NCBI RefSeq assembly: GCF_000150275.1
Contig: NW_002060946.1
Location: 4,749,035-4,813,034 of the forward strand
Length of the DNA stretch: 64,000 bases
Origin: Trichoplax adhaerens
Lineage: Eukaryota > Placozoa > Uniplacotomia > Trichoplacea > Trichoplacidae
Direction: 5' to 3'
The translations under genes and the position numbers were made by a program. The notes below the pieces were generated by a model, which saw only the letters and a list, made by a program, of their open reading frames with translations, had not been told where the DNA came from and searched no databases. Below are positions 19,201-48,544 of the stretch, in pieces. Position 1 is the first letter of the stretch. Every line of letters begins with the position of its first letter.

Positions 19201-20146
19201 GTTAGTATTTAAAAAACAAATGATTGATAATAAAAATTTTATTTAAATTATTGACGAGTGTATTAATCCATATCTATCTATACGTATGAGTAACTAGTCT
19301 TTAAGATTGGCCCAATTAGGTCATATTTATTGAGATTTTTAATTATTGGTTCGTTAAAAAAGTTATGGAAAATGCTGATAAACAGGAAGATAGCTCAGAT
19401 ATATCGTTACCGTGTCACAGCTTCCACCACACTTTTAATTAAAATGGATTTAAATTAAGTCTATAAGTATTTATGATAATGTCACAATGACTGCTACTAT
19501 ATAACAACATAAACATTGTTATTAAAAACAACGGGGCACTAATTTTCTCATAAAATTGTTGATCACTTTGCAATTAATTGTAAGTTGAAGGTAGTCATTT
19601 TTAGATCAAAATTTATGTCTTATGATAAACTATACGTATGAGTACTTATGTGGATAACTAATTCAATTTTTATTTCAAGTTACCGAATTTTTTCATCAGC
19701 ATTCCTCCTTCCACTTCAATTTCTCTAGAGTCATCGCCTTTAGATTTATTTCGTGGTGTTAAAATCCGATTTAATGAAGTCATTACGACTAAGATGTCGC
19801 GAGTTGAAGTAATTTTATTCCATGACATTCCTTTACCGACCGCTTTGACTTTAAAATGATTATCTTGAGCATATTTACAAAGATAAGTAAGTTGTTCAAC
19901 TGGCCCAAGTCCTCGACGTAAGGTGGCATTATCAATAACTATTCCAGGTACAAAATTTCGACGTATCAAGTTTTTAGACGGCTTAAAGACGCAAACAAGT
20001 GGGTCGACCGCTTCCGAACCATCGAAATTATAAAATGGCGCTTTGTCCTTGAAGTTATTACAACAAGCAGAACACGGATAGCAGCATTGGTTATTCCGTC
20101 TTAATCCACAACAACATACTAAAGACGAATGTGTAATTCCACCCAT
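16206..20146 (-). CDS. Sugar-1,4-lactone oxidase-like flavoprotein (GULO/ALO family) with Cys-rich additions
   Basis: Family members (L-gulonolactone or D-arabinonolactone oxidase) oxidise aldonolactones to ascorbate-type products using FAD. Exons: 20146-19684, 19168-19047, 18571-17904, 17632-17419, 17256-16983 and 16384-16206. They total 1920 nt (639 aa), phases consistent, with an in-frame TGA just upstream of the ATG. The FAD_binding_4 region shows KAVGKGMSWN, LVVMTSLNRIL, YGLALPVVGS and LSTATHGSGYHA; then VSLGAMGIIYSVTF. The ALO C-terminus has ARPHWGKNH, matching the conserved HWxK. Oddities: a Cys-rich N-terminus (CCC, CC, CSACC within residues 11-29); a second Cys-rich insert of about 30 residues near 335-375; a Met where GULO has the flavin-linking His; and a hydrophilic acidic tail. 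At 639 aa it is about 200 residues longer than GULO. Substrate unknown. Confidence 0.85.
18572..19046 (-). other. Intron of lactone oxidase-like gene
   Basis: A 475 bp AT-rich GT-AG intron between the exon ending YHAQTM and the exon starting SAYVVAV. No nested feature was seen. The next intron upstream (19169-19683, 515 bp) is similar. Confidence 0.7.
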
Positions 20147-21254
20147 ACTTGTTCACCTATCAGTAGGAATATCAATTTAATTGAAAAGCAAAAAATAAAA
20201 TAACTCCTGTTGAACAAAATTTAGTGGTCCAATGCTTGAATCAAGTATGTACTATGTAGTATAATTTAGTCGTATTATAAATAGAAATTACATCAACGTA
20301 AAGCCTTTAAAACAACACGCATAAAAGTTCTAAAGGAGGTCTTAGGTTGCCAAGGGCAACTTTCATGACGGCAATGATCACATGTTGTACCGGCTGGAAT
20401 GAATGTTGTATAGTAGAATAACAACGTACCGTGCCATTTTTGATTGGCGGTGGCCAGTCAATGAGCTTAAGTTTTTACTTCGGTACTCACTACTCCGTCT
20501 ATGCACTCATATACACGTATTCGTCTATACTGTACTTACCCAGATGCAGGAAATTAAATCGATAGATTGCTAAAATGCCCCTGATTTAATTAATACTTTC
20601 TGCTGCAGGATAGATATCTAAGCTGCGCAGACGAGAAAGCTATGCGCGATTTTGACGTGCATTATATCGCGATAGATACTCTACGGGTCTCTACTGTAGA
20701 TACTACTTTTGGCATAATTTTGTGAGGCCATAATCCATAGTGCGAGATACTACAGTATACTACTCATTAAGAGACATTATGTAACATTTTAATCTTCTTC
20801 CTGATTGTTTCGAGATAATATAGATGTTTATCTGGAGTATTTTTAGAAGCTATATCATGTGAAAGTTAAGACTTGGAATGTTTATTTACGATTCTACAGT
20901 ATAGGCAAAATCAGTGGTACATCGAATATCATGATCCGGTTATTCCCTCTAACCTATTCCTGGAATGACAATTATAATCGCAGATATCAATCCTGATCGT
21001 TATCCAAAGTAATAAATAGATAGAAGTAATGAGTTCATCGTGAATAATATAAATCCTTTCTTATAAATATTCTATTAAAGTTGGTTTAAGTAATACATAT
21101 TAGAAATAAAATATGGCATACCAAGTTTATTCAAGGATGATTTGGCCGAGGAGGCGTAGGCAGACTTTTACCAGATCTTGACGTCATCTTGCGCACTTGT
21201 ACCATTTGACCCTTTCGTACAGAAATGATGTCACCCATGCTTATTTACTTCCAG

Positions 21255-21450
21255 GTGTAGCCAGTGTACAGCAGGTATGACACGCTGACATTACTTTTAG
21301 CTAGGGATTTCCAGTAGATTCACCAGGTACACACTAGCAAAGCTAATGTCACCATTACGGTTCTCCACTTGACCAGTCATACTGGGTAATGAATTACCAT
21401 AGGTGACATAATTATTGTAAATGATGTCCTCACTTTTCGGCCTTGGACTG
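21255..21450. repeat. Copy 1 of a diverged dispersed repeat
   Basis: It shares an ordered series of words with 22050-22250: tagccagtgta/tagccactgta, ttttagctag../ttttgctcg.., agcaaagctaatgtcaccat/agcaaaacagatgtcgtca, ggttctccacttgac/ggttctccagttgac, and gtgacat. The copies are too diverged for a recent duplication. A 33-codon minus-strand frame adjoins it at 21138-21236 (MGDIISVRKG start); its identity is unknown. Confidence 0.6.
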
Positions 21451-22049
21451 CAGTAACTGTAAAGCCCAGCAAGCCACTTCTGATGTCCGCCCATTGCAGT
21501 GATTGTACAGTACAGTACAATGTACCTACTGTACATTGTACAACTCTCCACTGACTTCGCCATCCAGTGGCAAAATGTACCGACGTACAAAATGGAATTC
21601 TTCCTTATTGATTGACTTTGTAGTATAACTGGTATACCCGCAGGTGCAGTACTGGGCATTATTTTGGCAAGCAATATTTTGTAGCAGATGCACCAAGATT
21701 CTGCAAGTCATCGCGAGCCAAAAGGATGTCTGTTGTTTATTGGACCGGCTACGACGTGGAATGGACCAACATGGGTTACGGTGCTCAAGTATGGACTTAC
21801 TGTACCTAATTATAAAACATTCTCAGACAACACCGCTATAATGACGCTAAAATTGTTAAATGTATATAGGAATATCGGACAATCGTCAGCTGATTATCAC
21901 GATAGACATATTTACAGGAGCAATGTAAATAAGTTCAGTTAAAATAACGTTATAACGCTATGAGTCACCATCCGTCAGCGACGCAACTGGTAAAATGTCC
22001 ATTTTGATTGTGCCGTCTAAAAATAGATGTCATCCACACAGATTTATTT

Positions 22050-22250
22050 TCTAGTCTAGCCACTGTAAGAATCGGTCCACCTTCGTGACATTATTTTTGC
22101 TCGCAATTTTGCATCAGAATTCCCAGGTCACCGTTAGCAAAACAGATGTCGTCAATATGGTTCTCCAGTTGACGAGCTACACTAAGCAATGAATCACCAC
22201 AGGTGACATGGGTACAACGTCGATACAAGAACATGAGTTTGGCCTGACAC
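22050..22250. repeat. Copy 2 of a diverged dispersed repeat
   Basis: This is the partner of 21255-21450, about 800 bp away in the same orientation. On the minus strand both copies keep a partly similar open phrase (VARQLENHIDDICFANGD here, MTGQVENRNGDISFAS there), so the ancestor may have been coding. The family is not recognised. Confidence 0.55.
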
Positions 22251-22450
22251 TTGACAGAGATACATTGTACTGTACCAGTCTGGGCTGGATCGGACCGGAC
22301 CGGACTGGACTGTATTAGACTAGCACAATCATCGATTCCGAGACATGAGTTTGGCCTGACGCTTGACAGAGATACGGTGTACTGTAGTAGTTGTGTACGG
22401 TACCAGTCTGGACCGGACTGGACCGGACTAGCACAATCATCGATTCCGAC
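22231..22450. repeat. Two-unit tandem repeat, about 110 bp per unit
   Basis: Units at 22231-22342 and 22343-22450 both read acatgagtttggcctgac, ttgacagagatac, accagtctgg, repeated ggaccggact, and tagcacaatcatcgattccga. The internal ggaccggact motif is itself repeated, which may have promoted slippage. Confidence 0.85.
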
Positions 22451-22847
22451 TTTCCGACAATACACTACAGTGTACAGTACTCTCTTCCACAGTACACTGC
22501 ACTGTAGCGGAGACAATGTCCTGCACTGTACACTGTAAACAGTCCAGCTGGTAATCCGGTGGCACTTGTGCTTTGTTCAACACTTTGACCACCAGTCTAT
22601 TTCAAATCGATATCAAGGCCTATCTCATTTCAGGCCTAACACAACAATGAATGCATCAAAATGGCGGTGTTAACCAACCATTTGATTATGCTGGGACAAA
22701 ATCAATATGTTCGTTAACTGTTGTCCCTTATCCACTTTCAATCAGTCCATTTCTTGTTAGGTTAACTATTTGTTGTTCGATCGAAAACTTTATTTGATTT
22801 ATCCAATTGGAGACAAGTCCAGTTTCTCCTGGCCAGCTTGTGGGAAA

Positions 22848-40585
<17,738 letters not shown>

Positions 40586-42910
40586 TAGCTACTAGTATCA
40601 GCATTAACGTATCGTCAAATATATGCTCGTACATATTATGTGCGGTTATAGCATATAGATGTAAACGACTGCATGTAATGAAAGTTCCAAGAATAATTTT
40701 TACTGGTTTTTTTGCTAAAGAGGCATAAGCTGTTTAAGATTGATAGTATGTAAAAATAATTTGGATAACTATTGCGAAATTATTTTATAATTATTACTAC
40801 ATATAGAAATATCTATAATTTTATCATCCTATCAGTTCAATTTCACTATCTTGTACATACTACAAAGTTTACAATATTCAGTTGACGAATATGTGTATTT
40901 ATAAGGTACTTATATTACAATCTTTGTATGGTGAAAATGTATGAAGCAGGAATTTGTTAAGCACTATGCGTGGGGGTATTGCTCGAACCAGATATACTGT
41001 ATATTATGCAAATTTACTATTTATATCGATACAACGATGAAAGATAGTTCAATCTAATTGGAATTAATAGAGTATAAATTCAGTTTTAATAATGACACAA
41101 TTAAACATTGCCTTGTTTGAAATAATGCTGCATTCCTCGCCTTTATTTATAATATAAAAATATTTTGTTAATGTAAAGAAAGACAGAGCTTAAAGTAATG
41201 CAAACAGCCAAGTGCAATATTTGAATATTGTTAAGCAGTGATTAACGTGGTATTTTTACCCTATACAATTTTAGCCATTCTAATTTATAACTCATTATTT
41301 GTTATGGCTATTTAGTGCATTAATACAATTTTAATATATAATCAATTTTGCAAACTTAAAATATATATATATATATGTATACTATTATAACATTATAGTG
41401 AATTTTTTATGTTAGTTCAATGTCCTATGCTCGAGGTGTGTAATTTCTTGTGTACGGTTTAGCAGTGGTCCAAATCATAAGCTTGATTGCTGCTGTCAAA
41501 CAGTCGCTGATATGCGTATGTCAACATCTCGTTGCTCTTATATATCTTGTGAGTTCCCACCGCGTTTTGGATTTATACCCGGTTGGTCTCAAAGACGTGG
41601 TACCAATTCCTGTATGCTGAAAGAAAGTGTACATCGATACAGCTATTGGTTTGATGCTATTGCAATTGTAAAATACTAGCTTATTAGGGATTGTGATCGC
41701 AGTTGTTGTTAAATTGTTTATTTGTCATCAGTGTGAAGCTACAAAATAAATTGATCACGTTTCAATATATATCGATTAGCTCTGTTGAAATTTATTGATA
41801 TCCATTGGAGGGCAGTCTACGAGATTCTACCCGGTATACTTCTTGTTCCTTATACTCGTACACTATATCTTACTACTTGACGATTCATTTTCAATTTTAT
41901 TTTAATAAGATGGGAAGTAAATTTCCAAGAATACTGTATAACCCAACAAAATCACTTCAATTTCTCTTTCCTATAGTTTATTGGCAGGTCAATAATGTCG
42001 AAATATTTCACGATTTATACATGGTTTGTTGTCAGCTAAAATGAATTGATTGGCATGTCCTTCCAGGGTACTTGCACTACACAATTATTGTGTTTTGTAG
42101 GGGCTAGCCTGTAGTAGGTTAATTTAAGAAATCAAAGTTATTTCTACATTATAATCTATATTCTCGTCGTGCCCATATCTGTAACTAATTCAGGCTCTGT
42201 TCCTTCTTTGATTATACGCATATGTTTTTACAGTATATACTGCCGGTGACAAGGATGTGATCCCATACTGTGGAGTTCTTACTACAGCATGGCTGATTCT
42301 GTAGTTATGATAACACTATAGTCATTTATGAGTCAATATTGAATCGTCTGTTTCAATTCTTGAAAACTATGTTGCAAGGACTCGTGCTGTGAAGTAAGGA
42401 CGCATCCACTGCAAATGCATCTAGTATATACGTATACTTCGATACGTTTTTTTATTGCATTAGTATTTCTATTAGGACTTTTGAGCCCATTCTAGAGCAT
42501 GACGCTAATCAACTGCTTATTTAGAAATGACCGGTACATAAATATCATATGACATGAGCATAACTAAGATGGCCATTGCAGTATCGGTTTGCCGTATGGG
42601 TAGTTGTATACTAATCGTGCGCAAAAGAGATGTCGCATAAAATGAAGATACTATCTTGACATCGTATAATAAATGCCTACTAAATAGACGACATTGACTT
42701 GTCGCAGAGTGCTTATTGTGCTGTATTGACTACTTCTACTAGAACTAAAACTTAACTATCTCTCCGACATACAGCATAGTACTGTCGATATCTCTCTGTT
42801 CCAACTGCTCTAGCAATCTTTGGTTCTAGCCTTTGAATAATCCATTTATTGGCTGTCTCTGCCGCTTCTTTGCTATTTCTTCTTCTATCGCCATTACGTC
42901 ATCAGGATGG

Positions 42911-42934
42911 AACGGTTCCGTACCAGGAACCGTT
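42911..42934. repeat. Perfect inverted repeat, 9-bp arms with 6-base loop
   Basis: aacggttcc (42911-42919) and ggaaccgtt (42926-42934) flank gtacca. The arms are fully complementary. It lies about 620 bp upstream of the acyltransferase start codon. It could be a hairpin or a dimeric binding site. Confidence 0.75.
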
Positions 42935-42939
42935 CAAGC

Positions 42940-43265
42940 TACAGTACTGGATTGGATTACTACTTCACTGTGCACTGTGCAGTATCATACTGTGACTACT
43001 AACTACAGTACACTGAGTACAGTACTGTAGTGCCGGGATCATTTCGTACTGTAGTCGTAGGCAATAAAAAGTGTTCTAAACAGTAGTTTCTAAAACAGCA
43101 AATAGTATAAGTCATGCTGTTGTCGACTAATTTCTATGGAGAAAACAAGACTTCACGTTATTGCGCAATCACTTGCACTTGCCAAGAGGACAGTCAAAGC
43201 AGAGGCCTATTGACAGTGGCGTTACCAAGTACTGTATTGCTGTACTGTACTCGATACAGTATACT
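42940..43265. repeat. GTAC-palindrome cluster upstream of acyltransferase
   Basis: Repeated tacagtac, gtgcactgtgcagta, cagtacactgagtacagtactgta and tgctgtactgtactcgatacagta words match the family in the other 5' spacers. There is no clear tandem unit here. Confidence 0.7.
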
Positions 43266-43553
43266 GCCATACATCGACAACTAGATAAGTAGAGATACTA
43301 TATTTTATTTATTTATTGGCCAAGCGATCGCTAGCTTTGGTGGATTGAAAATAGTCATCATTGCTCTCTCTTAGTTGATTCTTACTTTGTTGGCTATTTT
43401 GGAGTCATCGCAAAGACTACACCATTGGCTAATAGTATCAGTCTCCTTTTAGATCAGATAAGGAATTGATTAGAACGATTGCAAGGTAGAGAAACACCGA
43501 CCAAATCAAGTTGATCATCGCGCTAGCCTATAGTACAGTCTTGAACTATTTTG

Positions 43554-46500
43554 ATGGCAAGTGGGTTGAAGAAGAAGACCGAGTTAACATGGCTTTCCTT
43601 GCTTGTCATAATGTTTCTATCGCCCAGATTCATTCATGCTATGACACCGGCACAACTAATTGCTCGATATAAATCATTACATCAACCATCCGTCAAACCC
43701 AATCTTAACAGCGTATCAAGTCAATGTTTACAGAGCATCAATGATACATTTATCAAATCCTCATCAAGCCAAGATGTGACCAGAAGTAAGTCTTTCATCA
43801 AAATATCTCTTGGTAGATAGACAACGCAGTCGTTACACAAGCTAGTATCGCCAAGAACTAGCAAAATTCAATACCTACTCTATGAGTTCTAGATGTACCT
43901 CACCAGCAATATCACTCACTGACTATTCACTGATGAATACGCTTTATGTCAACTACCCGCGCTATTAGCACTATCTGAATAATAATAGACGGAAAACACA
44001 TCTCTATCGATTAATAAGGACACATTAAATGAGAGTACTTTAAAGATTACTATAAAAAAGAGAGCAATAAAATAAGTGCTATTCAAGCTTAAAGCATTGG
44101 AATCTACTGTAAAAACATACTCTACTCTCACCTCTCTGTCATTTAATACGGACTTGATACAGTAAATAATACTGTACTTAAAGTTTTAAACGAGATCATT
44201 CAAAATTTCAACATCCAGTAATGAATTACTCCTTTCTTAATCTTGCAAGTGTATATATACAGATGAATGAGAATTCATACTGGATACATGATTGAATCTT
44301 GAATCATCGATTTGATCAGTGCCTTCATCAATACGATATTCGTACACTTGTAATCATCACTTGAACGGCCTCTAGAAACTCTTACCGTCAACGCTAAATT
44401 AGTCATGGTCGGCCGCGACCGAGTCAAAAACGATACTGGTCATATAATAATCTTAAAAATTCTCGCTTAGCAGTAAGTAAACATGTATAAGGCCCAACCA
44501 GTATTGATGTCGATAATTCTGATCCTGAATGACCCAAGCGATGGTGCATGACAGTCAGAATCTATACCGTACTCCTGAATTTTTACCATTTCCGATCGCG
44601 TGTTAGAATGCTGACAATAAACAGACTACCGACTGTGTCAATATGCTCATCTTTTACTACATCATTTAATTAATATATAATATCTTGTAATCCTATAGTA
44701 ATCGATGCAACCGGAAAAATAGGAGCTGGAATCTTAGTCGGTAACTTAGTTTGGCTGGGCTCGTACGATGAATGTCTGAGCATAAAAACTACTCATTACT
44801 GTACCGTTGCAGCCACAATCATTGACCCGAAACATAATCAGGTATGGTAAATTGCAAAATGGCGAAAATTATAATTCTATCGCGTTAAGTCTTCTACAGT
44901 GTAAATATATGGCATAACTGGATCCATATCAGCATAGCATTGATAATATATGATAATTACTCCTTCGCCTTTCAATCAGAACTCAAATGAATTAATTTTT
45001 CCATTAACTTTCATAATTAATTAATCAAATTGACATTTTTAAAACGTGTATTTGTAGTCTTCGGTATTACGTTGGGGTGTATGCTTACCTAAAGGCTGCA
45101 ATGAACAGGATATCGCTTCATCAATTGAATTTTTGTTAGGTAAGAATTGCATTATTTGATTGCCTTGATGCCGTAAATTGAGCAAATATGAAAGAAAGGC
45201 ACAATAGTATTTTACATATAATCTTCATTAATGGATTATAATTACTAATCACTTTTTACTTCTCTTATATTAGATATCTTTCATATTAAGACAGTTAAAG
45301 TATACGGTAGCACAGTCTACTGTGCTCACGAATCTCCCTATACTTTTGGCAGTATTTTCACAATGTAAGACTTAAGATGCGTTGCAAGTAAAAATGATCA
45401 TCTCATATAATTTGAAATTCGCTTATCTGCAAAGTACCAATTGTAATAGCCTAATTAAGAAGCAAATACTTGCACATTTTCCTATCATATAAGTGCACAT
45501 GCTTAAAGCAGGATAACATGTATATATTTCAGTGCCAGTTATTATTACCATGAAGTAATTTATAATGTTGTTCGCATTTATTCTTTAACAATAGACTGAC
45601 TTTAGTAATTGTACTTAATGGAATCCGATGTATTTTTATTACAGAGTATTATGTGGTATATTATTAGTCCTAGTTATTGTTGGTACCATTATTGAGGCAT
45701 GCCAAATGCGTAAAAAGGATCAGAGGTTGCATATTTACGAAGATGCCAACACTATCAAACCTATTATTAATGAAGATACTCCACTGGTGAATACGTTGTC
45801 TGTTGGTGAGAACCTATATTTTAAAGCAATAATTCATGATAAACTATCTCACGAACTACTGTATATTTCAGTAATATAAAATATCTGATCTTTATATTAC
45901 ACAATTCTTCATTAAATCTATCTTTTCATTTTTATAGAAAAGGAAAATCATTTAATAACAGAACTTTTACTGGCCTTTTCTGTACGAAAAAATTCAATCG
46001 CTATCTTCAACACCAGCAGTTCCGCTAAAAATGTGTTATGCCTTAACGGTTTACGCACCATCAGTATGTTTTGGGTGATATTAGGTCATACATTTCTTTG
46101 GCCACTTATAACGGGGAATTTAGGTAAGTATTGTTGCAATTTACAAATAACATAATTTATCTTTGATCAGTTACTATTGTGCAGTACTACAGCTGTAATT
46201 TGCGCGGATTAATTGCGTAGCTTATTAATGAGCATATAGAAGTATGTTAATGGGTCCTCGTAATATCCTTTTACAGAAAACGTTGTGATTGGCCTAGAAC
46301 AACTACACTTCTTTACTTTTCAAGCAGTTAGCAACGCATTTTTCTGCGTTGATAGCTTCTTTTTTATCAGGTAAGAACATTACTATAATTTATGAGATAA
46401 TATTAAGCATAGGGAGCTTTCGATATTTTTGTTTCTAATAGTGATAAACGATGGATTCAATCTTTATCTAATCATGATTCCAAAATTTTAGTGGTTTTCT

Positions 46501-48544
46501 AGTTTCTCTTTTGAGTCTTCGAGAAATGGATAAGAGAGGTGGAAAATTTCCTGTTATCACATCTTACATTCATCGATTCCTACGGTAACTACCGATATTA
46601 AAATAAACGTTTTAGTTACTAATATCTTTATATAAATGATTTTAATTTTGTTTATGGGATAACTAGTCTTTAATGTTTCTTAAATCAGGATAGTTCCTAC
46701 TTACATGTTTGTAATACTTATCTGGACAAATGTAATGCCACATCTCTCCTCTGGACCGTTGTGGTATGTAAATCAACAAGGAAACGCATGTACTAGTTAT
46801 TGGTGGACAAATCTATTGTTTATAAACAACTTTTGGCCAACTCAATTAGCTAAAGAGGTAAACTTTAGGGATTATCACCACTGAGATATCACGCATTATC
46901 ATAAAGAAAAACAATTTAGGCATACCGCTAAAAGTATTAATCATCTGCATGCGCAATTGGCTATTGTAAGTGTGAATATAATAATTCATTTATACGTTCC
47001 TATTCAGTGTATAGGATGGTCATGGTACCTAGCAGCAGACATGCAATTTTTTATCATAAGTCCTGCAATAATAATACCATTACACAGGTATATCCAAACC
47101 TCACGTCTAAATAATGATTATAAACTTACTTTCTTACCGTCAGACTCCCTGCTCCATCTTATTCTCTTAATTATGCTTTCAGATTTCGTCGTAAAGCTTT
47201 AACTATACCTTTTGGTCTGATAATGATCAGCGTTGGTATTAGTGCAGCCCTTGCTGCTGTATACAGATTCGATGCTTCACTCATAGCGAACACAATAAGC
47301 GGAGGGTATGATAACAAAAATAATACAGCTACCTCTCTATATCCAAGTTGCCTTTATATTCATATTCACTTTCGTATACGTACATGTTTATTCGATATTA
47401 GTATCTGAAGATTGAATGTATGAAAGACATAGCTCTACACTTTTAATTAACAGGCACACCAATACAATGCATCGAAATGTATTAATATATTCTATTGTTA
47501 CTATTAATATTTAGACATAGAGATCCTACTGATGTTATGTACGTAAAGCCATACTGTCGGATACAGCCATATCTTGTCGGTATGATGCTAGGATATCTGA
47601 TCTACGAGAAGAACTTTCAAAGTAGTAAAATTTCAATGGTAACGGCAAAATTCTAATGAAAATAGTAGCACTGACTTTACTCATAATGTTACAAATAGCG
47701 TATGAAGAGTTTTCCCTTTCTAATTTAAACAACATTTATCACAAGTTAACTCGGTTACATTAACACTATGTTGCTAGATAAAATTAGTATTGGGTTGGGT
47801 TCTATCAATATCACTTGGATTAGCCTGTGTCTACGGCTTGAAAAATGAGCTTAATAGATTTTGGACTGTTGTTTATCTTGCAACATCAAGACTAGGATGG
47901 TCTGTTAGTTTATGTTGGGTTGTGTATGTTTGTCAAAATGGTTATGGTGGTAAGATGAATGAATAGCGGTTAATAGTGAATTCTCATCGATTAAAAATTG
48001 AAATTGCGTTTTTAGTAGTATTGCATAACTCTATATTTATTATATACCTAGTATTTGCAAATACTGTGCTATCGTGGAAATTCTGGATACCACTTGGCCG
48101 TTTGACGTTTACGGCGTATCTACTCCATCCAATAGTTCTTCAAGTATTCTATTCGGGTTACAGATCAGGTCTTTACTTTTCGACCGAATTAATTGTAAGT
48201 TAAATTGGTGTATGCATACTGATATACGAATAGATAATTACCGGATTAAAATACCGTCTGTAATATTAAAAGATATAACTGTATAAACTAATTTCACTTC
48301 TTATATTGTATTGGATATGCTACTGACTTCAAGTCATATCTGGTACTTTATCGTAATTAAACAACCTTTCACTGAATTATTCTGATCATCTGCATACAAA
48401 TTTTAGGTTTATCTATTTGCAAGTATGGTTACCTTATCGTACTTAGCTGCGTATGGAGTATCCGTCTGCGTTGAGTATCCATTTGCGAACTTAGAGAAAA
48501 TAATCTTTGATAGAGTTCTAAAAATAAATCGTCGTGGATCTTAA
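43554..48544 (+). CDS. NRF-6-type membrane acyltransferase (nose resistant to fluoxetine / acyltransferase-3 family)
   Basis: These multi-pass proteins join an extracellular NRF domain to an acyltransferase-3 domain; C. elegans members affect lipid transport and drug response. 15 exons: 43554-43785, 44699-44841, 45058-45139, 45274-45364, 45645-45805, 45938-46123, 46277-46370, 46492-46584, 46689-46857, 47008-47087, 47183-47305, 47515-47638, 47778-47949, 48052-48194 and 48407-48544. Total 2031 nt (676 aa), frame intact. A Lys-rich start and hydrophobic stretch (residues 1-30) form a signal peptide. The NRF domain has DATGKIGAGILVGN, WLGSYDECLSIK and the Cys pair of WGVCLPKGC. TM1 is VLCGILLVLVIVGTI. 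The acyltransferase part has LNGLRTISMFWVILGHTF (His), VDSFFFISGFLVSLL, WSWYLAADMQFFIISP, VKPYCRIQPYLVGMMLGYL, IPLGRLTFTAYLLHP and a terminal TM. Acyl donor and acceptor are unknown. Clearly eukaryotic, given its introns. Confidence 0.92.
43786..44698 (+). other. Intron 1 of the NRF-6-type acyltransferase gene
   Basis: A 913 bp GT-AG intron between the exon ending SSSQDVTR and the NRF-domain exon. It was searched for a missed exon; none was needed, because the protein joins in phase and the alignment is continuous. Confidence 0.7.

Larger units (their letters stand above)
20147..22847. other. Head-to-head spacer between lactone oxidase-like and WDFY3-like genes
   Basis: A 2.7 kb divergent promoter region. 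Its right half (about 21.1-22.55 kb) holds two diverged copies of one element, a two-unit tandem repeat and GTAC palindromes (separate entries). The left half is unremarkable. Open frames here derive from repeats; none is convincing as a gene. Confidence 0.65.
40586..43553. other. Intergenic spacer WDFY3-like / acyltransferase
   Basis: A 3 kb spacer with 3' flank on the left and promoter on the right. It was read in all frames for a missing WDFY3 FYVE exon (R-R/K-HHCR and paired CxxC) and none was seen. It contains a TA run near 41360, a perfect inverted repeat at 42911-42934 and GTAC palindromes to 43265. Confidence 0.6.

Noticed and set aside
22251-22538. 95-codon plus-strand and 141-codon minus-strand frames near 22.1-22.5 kb
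   Set aside because: They lie entirely in tandem and palindromic repeats.
43554-48544. Recent bacterial origin of the acyltransferase
   Set aside because: Acyltransferase-3 domains are common in bacteria, but this gene has a eukaryotic NRF domain, a signal peptide and 15 phase-consistent exons.
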